Under the pieces are notes generated by a model. That model was not told where the DNA came from and ran no database searches. It was given only the letters and a program-made list of their open reading frames with translations. A DNA stretch of 64,000 nt from Halomonas sp. TD01 (GTDB taxonomy: Bacteria; Pseudomonadota; Gammaproteobacteria; Pseudomonadales; Halomonadaceae): positions 3,658,001 to 3,722,000 of the forward strand of contig NZ_OV350343.1 of assembly GCF_923868895.1 (NCBI RefSeq). Direction: 5' to 3'. Shown here one piece after another: positions 46,752 to 55,305 of this stretch; positions within the stretch are counted from its first letter, which is position 1, and every line of letters begins with the position of its first letter. A program made the translations under genes and the position numbers.

Positions 46752-47108
46752 ATGGCAACTGATTCTACTCATTTCGTAAAATATCGATTAAAAAGCCCAA
46801 ACCTGAAGGAGCAGTACATCACCTTCAGCTCTAGAGCGCCTATGACTCTACAAATTGGCCGAGATCATCCGTTAGTCCAGAAATTGGCAGAAACTGACTC
46901 CAAAGCAGCCAGCAATGTGGAGCAATTAATCCAGGAACTATTGACACATGAAAAGCGCTTTTTCGCATGGCTAGGGGCTAGTGAATCACACATGGAGCAA
47001 TTCATGAATGATCCTGTCAGCGCATTGAAGCTAGCGATACCCGACCTACCAGACTCTTTCTTCAACCAGCTTGATTCGCTGCCCAAGGTATTCCAAAAAA
47101 AAGCGTAG
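46752..47108 (+). CDS. Small unrecognised protein closing the P47/PixA operon
   Basis: A 118-residue soluble protein that I do not recognise. The first third looks beta-like (V-K-Y-R-L-K-S-P, Y-I-T-F-S-S-R-A-P-M). The rest is helical: a stretch S-N-V-E-Q-L-I-Q-E-L-L-T-H-E, then F-M-N-D-P-V-S-A-L-K-L-A-I-P-D-L-P-D-S-F-F, which vaguely recalls the D-P-x-x-A-L block of nitrile-hydratase-like leader peptides. That likeness is weak. No membrane segment or signal peptide. AAGGA is present 10 bases before the ATG. The 24-bp gap to the previous gene puts it in the same operon. Confidence 0.7.
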   Translation: MATDSTHFVKYRLKSPNLKEQYITFSSRAPMTLQIGRDHPLVQKLAETDSKAASNVEQLIQELLTHEKRFFAWLGASESHMEQFMNDPVSALKLAIPDLPDSFFNQLDSLPKVFQKKA

Positions 47109-47166
47109 CCGAATCAAGTTTTCGGTGACTACGCACTCTTTCCACGGTCGACTACTCTTTTGTAGT

Positions 47167-47190
47167 AAGGCCATCATCGGATGGCCTTTA
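47167..47190. terminator. Probable terminator after the P47/PixA operon
   Basis: Stem AAGGCCATC (47167-47175) / GATGGCCTT (47180-47188) with a four-base loop and a weak T3 tail, between the last operon gene and the convergent alcohol dehydrogenase gene. Confidence 0.6.
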
Positions 47191-47209
47191 GTAGATGTTC
47201 GCAACGATA

Positions 47210-48274
47210 CTAAGGCGTTACGATTATTTTCACCTGCGCTTTATCGCTCAACAACGCCTCAAATCCCTCCTCCACGATATCCGCCAACGGGATACGCTGA
47301 GTCACCATGTCTTCAGCGCGAAAGTAGCCACGCTGCATTAGCGCCATCACCGCTGGATACACATGGCGATAGGCAATAATACCTTTCATGGTGCGCTCTT
47401 TAATGACCAGGTCATTAGGTTGAAAGCTCGCTTCTCCCTCCCAAATACTGACCACGACCACTTCACCGCCTTCATGGGTAGTGTGCAAGGACTGATTCAG
47501 TACGGCCGGAATCCCGGTCACCTCGAACGCCACGTCAACGCCGCCATTGCTTAACGTTTGCAGCTTCGCCACTGCATCTTCTTGCTGCGGGTCCACCACA
47601 ATAGCACCAAGCGCTTCGGCCTTGGCTTTACGTGAAGGTGCTACTTCCACGGCGTAAATTTGAGCGGCGCCTGCTGCTTTTAGTGCTTCGATGGTCATTA
47701 ACCCAATTGGGCCAGCGCCAAATACTGCCGCACTATCCCCCGCTTTCAAACTACTTTGACGAACGGCATGCAAAGCAACCGCCGCTGGCTCTACCAATGC
47801 CCCTTGCTCGAAGCTGAGGTCATCCGGCAGCTTATGCACCATGTGCTCCCCCATCACAGTGAACTCCGAGAAGCCACCGCCGCCGCCAGAAAGGCCATGG
47901 AAACCCAATAGCGGCGTGAGGTTATAGCGCTCCATTTGATAAGCACCGTTCTGGTGAGGTGAAAGAATCGGCTCTATGGCAACGCGATCCCCCACTTTCA
48001 CCCGTGTTACTTTGTCGCCTACCTCAACCACTTCACCAGCGAATTCATGCCCCATGATAATCGGTGCTTGTTCACCGCTAATCGGGTGCGGCTTATCGAC
48101 CGGAATAAAAATCGGCCCAGCAGCGTATTCGTGCAAATCGCTACCACAAATACCACAAGCCGCCACTTTGACCTTTACCTCATGAGGGTCGTTAATCGTC
48201 GGTATTGGCATTTGCTCAACACGAAGGTCTTTCGCTGCGTACCAAACTGCTGCCTGCATCGTTGACTGGCTCAT
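47210..48274 (-). CDS. Zinc-dependent alcohol dehydrogenase (butanediol dehydrogenase-like)
   Basis: A 354-residue medium-chain dehydrogenase. Catalytic zinc ligands are in C-G-I-C-G-S-D-L-H and G-H-E-F-A-G-E-V, with V-E-P-A-A-V-A in the middle and the NAD loop G-A-G-P-I-G-L near residue 181. The extended stretch around residues 57-80 (P-I-S-G-E-Q-A-P-I-I-M-G-H) is like 2,3-butanediol dehydrogenases. It follows the flavin monooxygenase gene by 15 bp, with AAGGGG before the start, and both probably share the sigma-54 promoter. The real substrate is not known; a secondary alcohol or diol is likely. Confidence 0.9.
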   Translation of the reverse strand: MSQSTMQAAVWYAAKDLRVEQMPIPTINDPHEVKVKVAACGICGSDLHEYAAGPIFIPVDKPHPISGEQAPIIMGHEFAGEVVEVGDKVTRVKVGDRVAIEPILSPHQNGAYQMERYNLTPLLGFHGLSGGGGGFSEFTVMGEHMVHKLPDDLSFEQGALVEPAAVALHAVRQSSLKAGDSAAVFGAGPIGLMTIEALKAAGAAQIYAVEVAPSRKAKAEALGAIVVDPQQEDAVAKLQTLSNGGVDVAFEVTGIPAVLNQSLHTTHEGGEVVVVSIWEGEASFQPNDLVIKERTMKGIIAYRHVYPAVMALMQRGYFRAEDMVTQRIPLADIVEEGFEALLSDKAQVKIIVTP

Positions 48275-48289
48275 ATACTGCCCCTTATC

Positions 48290-50104
48290 TCATGCTCTGT
48301 GATGAACTGGCTGCAGGCCATAGACAGGAGTGTCTAGCCCTTCCATGCGTGCTTTTAACTGCAGCGCCAAATAACGTGAATAGTGCCGCGACTGGTGTAG
48401 GTTGCCGCCATGGAACCACAGTGCCTCTTGCTGAGTGGGCTTCCACATATTGCGCAGCTCACCCTCCCATGGGCCCGGGTCTTTGGTGGTGTCGGAACCT
48501 AGCCCCCAACACTTGCCCACTTTATCGGCCACTTCTTGAGAAATAAGCCGCGCCGCCCAGCCATTCATCGATCCATAGCCGGTGGCATAGATGATCAAGT
48601 CAGCATCAAGCTCGCTGCCATCAGTCAGCGTGATGGAGTGAGGATTAATGTGCTCAATGCCCACACCGCTGCGCAGCTTGATATCACCACTGGCCACCAA
48701 GTCGCATGCGCCTACATCGATGTAGTAACCCGAACCGCGGCGTAGATACTTTAAAAACAGCCCCGATTCATCGTCACCGAAATCGAGCATAAAGCCTGCG
48801 CTCTCAAGCTTTTGGTAAAATTCGGCGTCACGCTTTTTAATCGCCTCAAAGGCGGGGCGCTGGAAATCCGGCAGCACCTTGTAAGGGATTGAGGCAAACA
48901 CCAAGTCGGCTTTTTCATGGGTTAAGCCACTCGCCACAGCCTCTTCCGAATAAAGCGGCCCCAGCACCTCCTCCATCAGCGAATCCGACTTCACAATATG
49001 GGTAGATGAACGCTGCAGCATGGTGACGTCGGCATCGTGCTCCCATAGTGCGGCGGCAATATCATGAGCTGAATTATTCGAGCCCAAAATGACACACTTC
49101 TTACCTTTATAGGCGTCCGGCCCTGGGTGCTGGCTAGAGTGCTGCTGCTCACCTTCAAAGTTTTCTGCCCCTGGGAATGTCGGTACATTGGGCATCCCAG
49201 ACATGCCCGTGGCCATCACCAACTGTTTGGGTCGTAGCGTGATCTCTTCGCCGTTGCGCTTAACCTTAACCAGCCACTCACCTGCGACTTCGTCGTAGCT
49301 AGCATTCTGACACTCGGTGGAACTCCAATAATTGAGCTCCATCACTTTTGTGTACATTTCCAGCCAATCGCCCACTTTGTCTTTCGGGGCGAATACAGGC
49401 CAGTTATCTGGGAAGGGGATATAAGGAAGGTGGTCGTACCAGACTGGATCGTGCAAGCAGAGCGACTTATAGCGATTACGCCAGGAATCCCCCGCGCGCT
49501 CGTTTCGCTCAATGATGATCGTTGGCACACCCAGTTGCCTTAACCGTGCGCCTAAACCAATACCGCCCTGGCCACCGCCAATAATCACGCAGTAAGGCTG
49601 CTGGGTGTAGCCAAGCTCAGCTTCTTCGCGTTGTCGTGACTCTAACCAGGTTTCACGCTGCTTATTGGCACCGTGTTCAGCTCCTTTTGGGCGATGGTGA
49701 TTGCACTGCTCAGGGTAGTCGTTCAGCGCTTGCATGGTGGTTAACAACGTCCAGCACCTGCCTTCTTTAAGACGCAAATAGCCTTTACCGCTGGCAACCG
49801 CTGTTTCAAAGGTAAACCACGCATCGTAGATATCGCCGTTTTCAGTGGCCTCGCCGTCTAACTGCCAGTTCGAAGGCTGTACGTTATTGAGCGTGGCATT
49901 GAGCATGGCCTGAATTTCGTCTTTGCCTTCACAGGTTTTTAAATTCCAGGTAAACGCAAGAAAGTCACGCCAGTAGCACTCGTCTCCAAACAGCGACAGC
50001 ACTCGCTCAATATCCTGGGCTTGAAGGGCAGTATCGAAATCGTGCAGCCACGCTTGAACAGTATCCGTGGGGGATTGCTGGACTTGTGCCGTTATCTTAG
50101 ACAT
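48290..50104 (-). CDS. Flavin-containing monooxygenase with SnoaL-like N-terminus
   Basis: About 604 residues. The first 130 look like a SnoaL/NTF2-like domain (W-L-H-D-F-D-T-A-L, C-Y-W-R-D-F-L-A-F-T-W). The FAD Rossmann motif G-G-G-Q-G-G-I-G-L-G is near residue 182, and the NADPH motif G-S-N-N-S-A-H-D is near 335. A-T-G-Y-G-S is near the C-terminal flavin-binding site. This layout is found in class B flavin monooxygenases that oxidise ketones or amines. The ATG at 50104 has GGAG 8 bases upstream; the longer open frame to 50266 runs through the promoter. It is the first gene of a two-gene operon. Confidence 0.9.
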   Translation of the reverse strand: MSKITAQVQQSPTDTVQAWLHDFDTALQAQDIERVLSLFGDECYWRDFLAFTWNLKTCEGKDEIQAMLNATLNNVQPSNWQLDGEATENGDIYDAWFTFETAVASGKGYLRLKEGRCWTLLTTMQALNDYPEQCNHHRPKGAEHGANKQRETWLESRQREEAELGYTQQPYCVIIGGGQGGIGLGARLRQLGVPTIIIERNERAGDSWRNRYKSLCLHDPVWYDHLPYIPFPDNWPVFAPKDKVGDWLEMYTKVMELNYWSSTECQNASYDEVAGEWLVKVKRNGEEITLRPKQLVMATGMSGMPNVPTFPGAENFEGEQQHSSQHPGPDAYKGKKCVILGSNNSAHDIAAALWEHDADVTMLQRSSTHIVKSDSLMEEVLGPLYSEEAVASGLTHEKADLVFASIPYKVLPDFQRPAFEAIKKRDAEFYQKLESAGFMLDFGDDESGLFLKYLRRGSGYYIDVGACDLVASGDIKLRSGVGIEHINPHSITLTDGSELDADLIIYATGYGSMNGWAARLISQEVADKVGKCWGLGSDTTKDPGPWEGELRNMWKPTQQEALWFHGGNLHQSRHYSRYLALQLKARMEGLDTPVYGLQPVHHRA

Positions 50105-50162
50105 AGCGGGTACTCCATGTGCATTTGTTATTGTTGAGTTAACTGTGATGCACCCAATACAT

Positions 50163-50178
50163 AGCAGCCGCCGTGCCA
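50163..50178 (-). promoter_or_regulatory. Sigma-54 (-24/-12) promoter
   Basis: On the minus strand TGGCACGGCGGCTGCT matches the RpoN consensus, with GG and GC separated by exactly 10 bases and a full TGGCAC at -24. The expected start of transcription is near 50152, giving a leader of about 48 nt before the monooxygenase ATG. The divergent gene encodes a sigma-54 activator. Confidence 0.8.
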
Positions 50179-50262
50179 AACCAATCATATAAAAAATAAG
50201 CAACTGAAAAATATATAATTTATCCACATACAGACAAATAGATAAGACAGCGAAAGTGCCGT

Positions 50263-50301
50263 ACACCTGTCACGCCGTTTACAGCTTGACGTTACAGGTG
50301 T
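50263..50301. promoter_or_regulatory. Candidate upstream activator site
   Basis: Perfect inverted repeat ACACCTGT (50263-50270) / ACAGGTGT (50294-50301) with 23 bases between the arms. It lies about 110-150 bp upstream of the sigma-54 start point, the usual range for enhancer-binding proteins, and next to the gene of the AcoR-like activator. Confidence 0.5.
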
Positions 50302-50397
50302 AACGCACGACTAACGGCGTAAGCAGCCCACGTTGACTCTGGGGGGAAAGCGCATAGGCTAAAAGGACAATAACAACAGCGCCCATTGAGTAACGCC

Positions 50398-52401
50398 ATG
50401 CTGCATCACACGCACGCCACTAAACAGTTTCAGACAACTACACAGCTTCAGTCTGAACAGCGTCGACATATCGAGCATATTTTTCAGCTCGGTGAAGGGC
50501 TAGACACCCCCTGTTTACCTGCACAGGCCACCATTCGTCGCTCATGGCTGCGCTGCCTAAATGATTATCAGCTAGACCCCACTCACCCTCGCCCAGCACG
50601 AGTGGTGCCCCAGCAAACACTGATTGAGCACCGCGAGTCCGTCGATGAGTTACTGCATGTCGCCCGTGCCGGGGTCGATCAGCTCTATGGACAAATAGCC
50701 CAGCTTGGCTACGTGCTGCTGGTCACCGACCACCGCGGCATTACCGTTGAGTTTCGCGGTGATCCCAACCAGGACCAGCAATTACGCAAAGCAGGCCTCT
50801 ACCTGGGGGCTGACTGGGATGAACGCTTTGCCGGCACCTGCGCTGTTGGCACCTGTTTACATGATCGTCAGGCCATCATCTGCCACCGCCAGGAGCACTT
50901 CGATGCTTCCCATATTTCGCTGACCTGCACCGCCGCTCCTATTGCTGACCCTCAGGGTAATGTGATGGCCGTGTTAGATATCTCCGCGCTGCAGTCGCCT
51001 ACCCAGCACGAAAGCCAGAATTTCAGCCTATCGCTGGTAACGCTTTATGCACGCATGATTGAGGATGCCTATTTTCTTCAGCGCTACCGCGACTGCCTGA
51101 TGGTGCGTCTAGATACTTCCCGGGAATTTGTGCACGTCAACGGGCGTGGTTTAATCGCCATTGAAGAGAATGGACAGGTGATCGCCGCCAACGCCGTGGG
51201 CCGCGAGCTAATCGCCGAACACCAGCACCGCTGGCCACCTTGGTCAGCGAATCACACCCCAATGCTTGGCGAACTATTTGAGTGTGAGATCGCCGATATA
51301 CTGAGCATTAATAGCGGCACTGATGATCAATTACGCGCCTTCCGCGCTCGTGCCAGCAACACCATCCACTTTATTAGCCTGCTGGAACCCCGCCGCCCCC
51401 GCATGTCGCAACGGGCAACGCCGTCTGCTTCTGAGTTGCCGGAACCCTTAGCTCGGCTGGGCGCCGACGACCCCGCGATGCGCAAAGTACAAAAACTGGC
51501 CGAACGCTTGCGCAATGAAGCTAACGTTAACGTGCTGATTAGTGGAGAAACCGGTACCGGCAAAGAGGTCGTTGCACGGGCGTTGCACGAAAGCGGCAAC
51601 CGCGCCAAACAGCCGTTTATTGCGGTTAATTGTGCGGCCATTCCCGAGTCACTGATTGAAAGCGAATTGTTTGGCTACGAACCTGGCGCCTTTACCGGCG
51701 GCCGCTCAAAAGGGATGCGCGGTCTTATTCCACAGGCCCATGGTGGCACGCTGTTTTTAGACGAAATCGGCGATATGCCATTAGCGCTACAAACCCGACT
51801 GTTGCGCGTGCTGTCCGAACGGGAAGTGATGCCGCTAGGGGCTAACACGCCGGTAAAGATCGATATTCGCGTTATTACGGCCACCCATCGGCATATCGAA
51901 GAAATGATCCAACAAGGGGAATTCCGTGAAGACCTCTATTACCGGCTAAACGGTGCACAGCTTCGACTACCCGCGCTACGCGAACGCGCCGATAAACTAT
52001 TTGTTATTCGCCGCGTGTTTGAAGACGTCGCTGCCGAACGCGCCACGCGTGCCTCGCCGCGCCTGCGCGCAGATGCCATTAGTGCGCTGCTCGCGTATTC
52101 CTGGCCCGGCAATATCCGCCAGCTTAAAAACGCCCTCGCCTTTGCCCTGGCCACTTCGGAAAGCGACGAAATAACCGTTCACGACCTACCAGAACAATGC
52201 CTTAGTCAGCGCATTACCCGCAACGTGGCGGCCCAAATTGAAACGAACGCCAGCGAAGCCCTTTCAGGTTCACTTATCGATCTGCTCAAGCAACATCACT
52301 GGAATATCAGCGCGGTTGCCCGTGAGCTAGGCGTTTCGCGGCCCACGGTATATCGGCAAATGCAGCGCCAGGGAATTGTGCCCCCCAACTGGCAGGGCTG
52401 A
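50398..52401 (+). CDS. Sigma-54-dependent activator (AcoR-like)
   Basis: About 667 residues. An N-terminal GAF-like sensor region (about 60-225) is followed by a linker. The AAA+ domain is at about 345-580 with Walker A G-E-T-G-T-G-K-E, the sigma-54 contact loop G-A-F-T-G and Walker B G-G-T-L-F-L-D-E. A Fis-type HTH is at the end (A-V-A-R-E-L-G-V-S-R-P-T-V-Y-R). The ATG at 50398 is used; an in-frame TTG at 50386 is possible, and neither has a good ribosome site. The layout is that of AcoR, the activator of acetoin catabolism, and the target is probably the divergent monooxygenase/dehydrogenase operon. Confidence 0.92.
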   Translation: MLHHTHATKQFQTTTQLQSEQRRHIEHIFQLGEGLDTPCLPAQATIRRSWLRCLNDYQLDPTHPRPARVVPQQTLIEHRESVDELLHVARAGVDQLYGQIAQLGYVLLVTDHRGITVEFRGDPNQDQQLRKAGLYLGADWDERFAGTCAVGTCLHDRQAIICHRQEHFDASHISLTCTAAPIADPQGNVMAVLDISALQSPTQHESQNFSLSLVTLYARMIEDAYFLQRYRDCLMVRLDTSREFVHVNGRGLIAIEENGQVIAANAVGRELIAEHQHRWPPWSANHTPMLGELFECEIADILSINSGTDDQLRAFRARASNTIHFISLLEPRRPRMSQRATPSASELPEPLARLGADDPAMRKVQKLAERLRNEANVNVLISGETGTGKEVVARALHESGNRAKQPFIAVNCAAIPESLIESELFGYEPGAFTGGRSKGMRGLIPQAHGGTLFLDEIGDMPLALQTRLLRVLSEREVMPLGANTPVKIDIRVITATHRHIEEMIQQGEFREDLYYRLNGAQLRLPALRERADKLFVIRRVFEDVAAERATRASPRLRADAISALLAYSWPGNIRQLKNALAFALATSESDEITVHDLPEQCLSQRITRNVAAQIETNASEALSGSLIDLLKQHHWNISAVARELGVSRPTVYRQMQRQGIVPPNWQG

Positions 52402-52505
52402 TAGCCAATTGCTCTATCCACTAGTTGGCCATGGGGTTTACCCTCACGTACACTTGTTTGAATCTATTTTTAAACAACTCGTTTCGACAAGCCGAGGCAC
52501 TCCCC

Positions 52506-53360
52506 ATGGCGTTTGATTCAACCTCTTCTTACATCGCAACTGATGCACTCAAACAGGCAGTCAATGCCGCGGTTGTGCTACAGCGTCCACTACTCATCAA
52601 AGGTGAACCTGGTACCGGTAAAACACTGCTGGCCGAGGAACTCGCTGAATCCCTGGGCACTAAGCTGATTACTTGGCATATCAAGTCCAGCACCAAAGCC
52701 GCCCAGGGGCTTTATGAGTATGATGCGGTTAGCCGCCTGCGTGACTCCCAACTGGGCGTTGAAGGGGTGGAAAATGTAGGTAACTACATCAAGCCCGGCA
52801 AGTTATGGGAAGCTTTCACCGCAGGTGAGCGCGTGGTACTGCTGATTGATGAAATCGACAAAGCGGATATCGAGTTTCCCAACGACCTGCTGCAAGAGCT
52901 GGATCGTATGGAGTTTCATGTTTATGAAACGGGCGAAACCATCCGCGCCGAACAGCGTCCGATTATCGTGATCACCTCGAATAACGAGAAAGAGCTACCC
53001 GACGCCTTCCTGCGTCGCTGCTTTTTCCATTACATCGAATTCCCCGACCGCGAGACCATGCAAGCGATTGTCGATGTCCACTTTCCGGATATCGCCCCCA
53101 GGCTGGTCGGCGAAGCCTTGGAAGTGTTTTTCGATCTACGCAACGCCCCAGGGCTCAAGAAAAAGCCCTCCACTTCGGAGCTGGTGGATTGGCTCAAGCT
53201 GCTCATGGCTGACGAACTGGCCCAGGAAGCGCTGTATAACCGCGACCCGGCCAAAGCCCTACCGCCGATGGCGGGCGCGCTGGTTAAAAACGAGCAGGAT
53301 ACTCACCTGCTAGAACGCCTGGCGTTTATGATGCGTCGCCAAAAGAGTACGGGGCGCTAA
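52506..53360 (+). CDS. MoxR-family AAA+ ATPase
   Basis: A 284-residue ATPase of the MoxR/CoxD/NorQ group, chaperone-like enzymes that help mature metalloenzymes together with a VWA partner. Walker A G-E-P-G-T-G-K-T near residue 38, Walker B L-L-I-D-E-I-D-K, and sensor/arginine finger region P-D-A-F-L-R-R-C-F. The ATG at 52506 has GAGG 9 bases upstream; the frame is open from 52425 without support. The VWA gene starts 3 bp after its stop. Confidence 0.93.
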   Translation: MAFDSTSSYIATDALKQAVNAAVVLQRPLLIKGEPGTGKTLLAEELAESLGTKLITWHIKSSTKAAQGLYEYDAVSRLRDSQLGVEGVENVGNYIKPGKLWEAFTAGERVVLLIDEIDKADIEFPNDLLQELDRMEFHVYETGETIRAEQRPIIVITSNNEKELPDAFLRRCFFHYIEFPDRETMQAIVDVHFPDIAPRLVGEALEVFFDLRNAPGLKKKPSTSELVDWLKLLMADELAQEALYNRDPAKALPPMAGALVKNEQDTHLLERLAFMMRRQKSTGR

Positions 53361-53363
53361 GCC

Positions 53364-54542
53364 ATGTTTATTGGTCTGTTTGATGCCCTCAAACGTGCCG
53401 GTGTGCCCGTTTCTCTGCGCGAATTACTTGATCTTCACGCCGTGGTCGAACGTGGCGTCGTATTTGCCGATATGGAAGCGTTTTATCAAGTGGCGCGTAC
53501 TGTCATGGTCAAAGACGAGCGCTACTTTGACCGCTTTGATCGCGCCTTTGCTGCCTGGTTTAAAGGCCTGGAAGACATGGATTCGGCAATTGAGGCACTC
53601 ATTCCGGATGAATGGCTGCGACGCGAATTTGAAAAACAGCTCAGCGACGAAGAGAAAGCCAAAATTGAATCCCTGGGTGGTCTTGAAGAGCTGATCGAGA
53701 CGTTTAAAAAGCGCCTGGAAGAGCAAAAAGAGCGCCATGCGGGGGGCAATAAGTGGATTGGCACGGGTGGCACCAGCCCTTTTGGAGCGTATGGTTACAA
53801 CCCTGAAGGCATACGTATTGGCCAAGATGGCTCGCGCCATCGACGCGCCACAAAGGTATGGGACGAGCGGCGTTTTCGCGATTACGATGACTCGCTTGAA
53901 CTGGGCACCCGCAATATCAAAATGGCCTTGCGGCGGCTGCGCAAATTTGCTCGCCAAGGGGCATTGGACGAGTTTGATGTAGACAGCACTATCCGCGAAA
54001 CCGCACGGGACGCGGGGCTGCTTAATATCCAAATGCGTCCAGAACGTCATAATGCGGTTAAAGTGCTGCTGTTTTTAGACGTCGGTGGGTCGATGGATGA
54101 TCATATTCGTGTCTGCGAAGAGTTATTCTCAGCGGCACGTTCCGAATTCAAGCATTTAGAACATTATTACTTCCACAACTGCCTCTACGAAGGGGTTTGG
54201 CGCAATAACATGCGGCGCCGTAACGAACGCATCCCAACCATGGATGTGTTGCACACTTACGGGGCAGACTATCAGGTGGTGATTGTCGGTGATGCCGCCA
54301 TGTCGCCTTACGAAGTCACTCACTCAGGTGGCAGCGTGGAACACTTCAATGATGAACCCGGTGGCGTGTGGCTAAAACGCTTGGCTGATACGTTTCCACG
54401 CTTGGCGTGGTTAAACCCCATGCCACCCCGTGCCTGGGAGTACACCTATTCGACCCAGTTAATTCGTGACGTTATCGATGACCGTATGTATCCCATGACC
54501 ATGGAAGGACTGGAAACAGCGATGCGCGAGTTAGCTAAGTAG
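53364..54542 (+). CDS. VWA-domain protein (CoxE-like), partner of MoxR ATPase
   Basis: A 392-residue cytoplasmic protein. Residues about 230-390 are a von Willebrand A-type domain with the metal site D-V-G-G-S-M-D-D-H, in which glycine stands between D-V and G-S where D-x-S-x-S is usual, so the first serine of the site is absent. The N-terminal half is helical and charged (E-E-K-A-K-I-E-S-L-G-G-L-E-E). The pair MoxR-VWA commonly inserts or activates metal cofactors. No target enzyme is next to it in this window. Confidence 0.88.
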   Translation: MFIGLFDALKRAGVPVSLRELLDLHAVVERGVVFADMEAFYQVARTVMVKDERYFDRFDRAFAAWFKGLEDMDSAIEALIPDEWLRREFEKQLSDEEKAKIESLGGLEELIETFKKRLEEQKERHAGGNKWIGTGGTSPFGAYGYNPEGIRIGQDGSRHRRATKVWDERRFRDYDDSLELGTRNIKMALRRLRKFARQGALDEFDVDSTIRETARDAGLLNIQMRPERHNAVKVLLFLDVGGSMDDHIRVCEELFSAARSEFKHLEHYYFHNCLYEGVWRNNMRRRNERIPTMDVLHTYGADYQVVIVGDAAMSPYEVTHSGGSVEHFNDEPGGVWLKRLADTFPRLAWLNPMPPRAWEYTYSTQLIRDVIDDRMYPMTMEGLETAMRELAK

Positions 54543-54591
54543 CAATTTATCGGAAGGGACAGTATTACTATCTCATCTGAAATTTTAATTA

Positions 54592-54627
54592 AAAAAGCGG
54601 CGCGTTCGATGGAACGCGCCGCTTTTT
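54592..54627. terminator. Bidirectional terminator
   Basis: Sixteen-base perfect stem AAAAAGCGGCGCGTTC (54592-54607) / GAACGCGCCGCTTTTT (54612-54627), loop GATG. The A/T ends give a U-tract on both strands. It ends the VWA gene and the convergent cytochrome b561 gene. Confidence 0.93.
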
Positions 54628-54654
54628 GCAAACCTAATCGACTAACTATTCTCA

Positions 54655-55185
54655 CTAGGCCATGCGTGACAGCACATCATGGTTGGTCAATTTACGGTGC
54701 AAAATTGCCATCACTACATGGCCTACAATCAGCGCCAGCAATGTCCAACCAAGTTCACCATGCAGCAAACCGCCAAGCTCTGTCATCCAGGCAATTTTTT
54801 CACCATCAAAGCCTGGCATTAGGTTGAACCCGAATACATCCAGCGCACGGCCTGAACCGTACTGGCGAATCAGTGCAATCGTGGGTACTGCGATCATCAA
54901 ACCATACAGTGCCAAGTGCCCCAGCTTTGCCATCACACTAACCGAGGGCGGGCGGCGAGGTGCGTTCATTAGCGCCCAGGCACCTCGCATGACAACAAGC
55001 ACCAGGAGCACCACGCCCACTTGGCTGTGAGTACCCCATAAAAAAGACTCAAGCGGAGTGTCCTCAAAAAACACACGCGCCGCAGCACTGCTGAATTGCC
55101 ATACAAATAGTAGTGCCATTCCCCAGTGTAACGCCTTACTGACGACACCATAGCGGGTGGTAGTATCCATTATTGCTAGCGCCAT
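54655..55185 (-). CDS. Cytochrome b561
   Basis: A 176-residue inner-membrane di-haem cytochrome with four hydrophobic helices. Likely haem ligands are H-W in K-A-L-H-W-G-M, H in W-G-T-H-S-Q-V-G, H-G in L-L-H-G-E-L-G-W and V-G-H-V-V-M-A-I-L-H-R-K. In this family it passes electrons from quinol to periplasmic acceptors or superoxide. AAGGG lies 8 bases upstream of the ATG at 55185. Confidence 0.93.
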   Translation of the reverse strand: MALAIMDTTTRYGVVSKALHWGMALLFVWQFSSAAARVFFEDTPLESFLWGTHSQVGVVLLVLVVMRGAWALMNAPRRPPSVSVMAKLGHLALYGLMIAVPTIALIRQYGSGRALDVFGFNLMPGFDGEKIAWMTELGGLLHGELGWTLLALIVGHVVMAILHRKLTNHDVLSRMA

Positions 55186-55305
55186 ACGCTTTTCCCTTTA
55201 ATTAAAGATAAAACTTGCCTCTATTTTACCCAGGAAAACAGACAACATCATGACATCAGCGTGCAAGTTCGTTGCATAAAATGGAACGCTTCGTTGTTTT
55301 TTAGC

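Noticed and set aside
40603..47108. Complete botulinum-type toxin cluster
   Set aside because: Only P47/OrfX-like partner proteins are suggested. No metalloprotease, NTNH or translocation-domain gene is present in the window.
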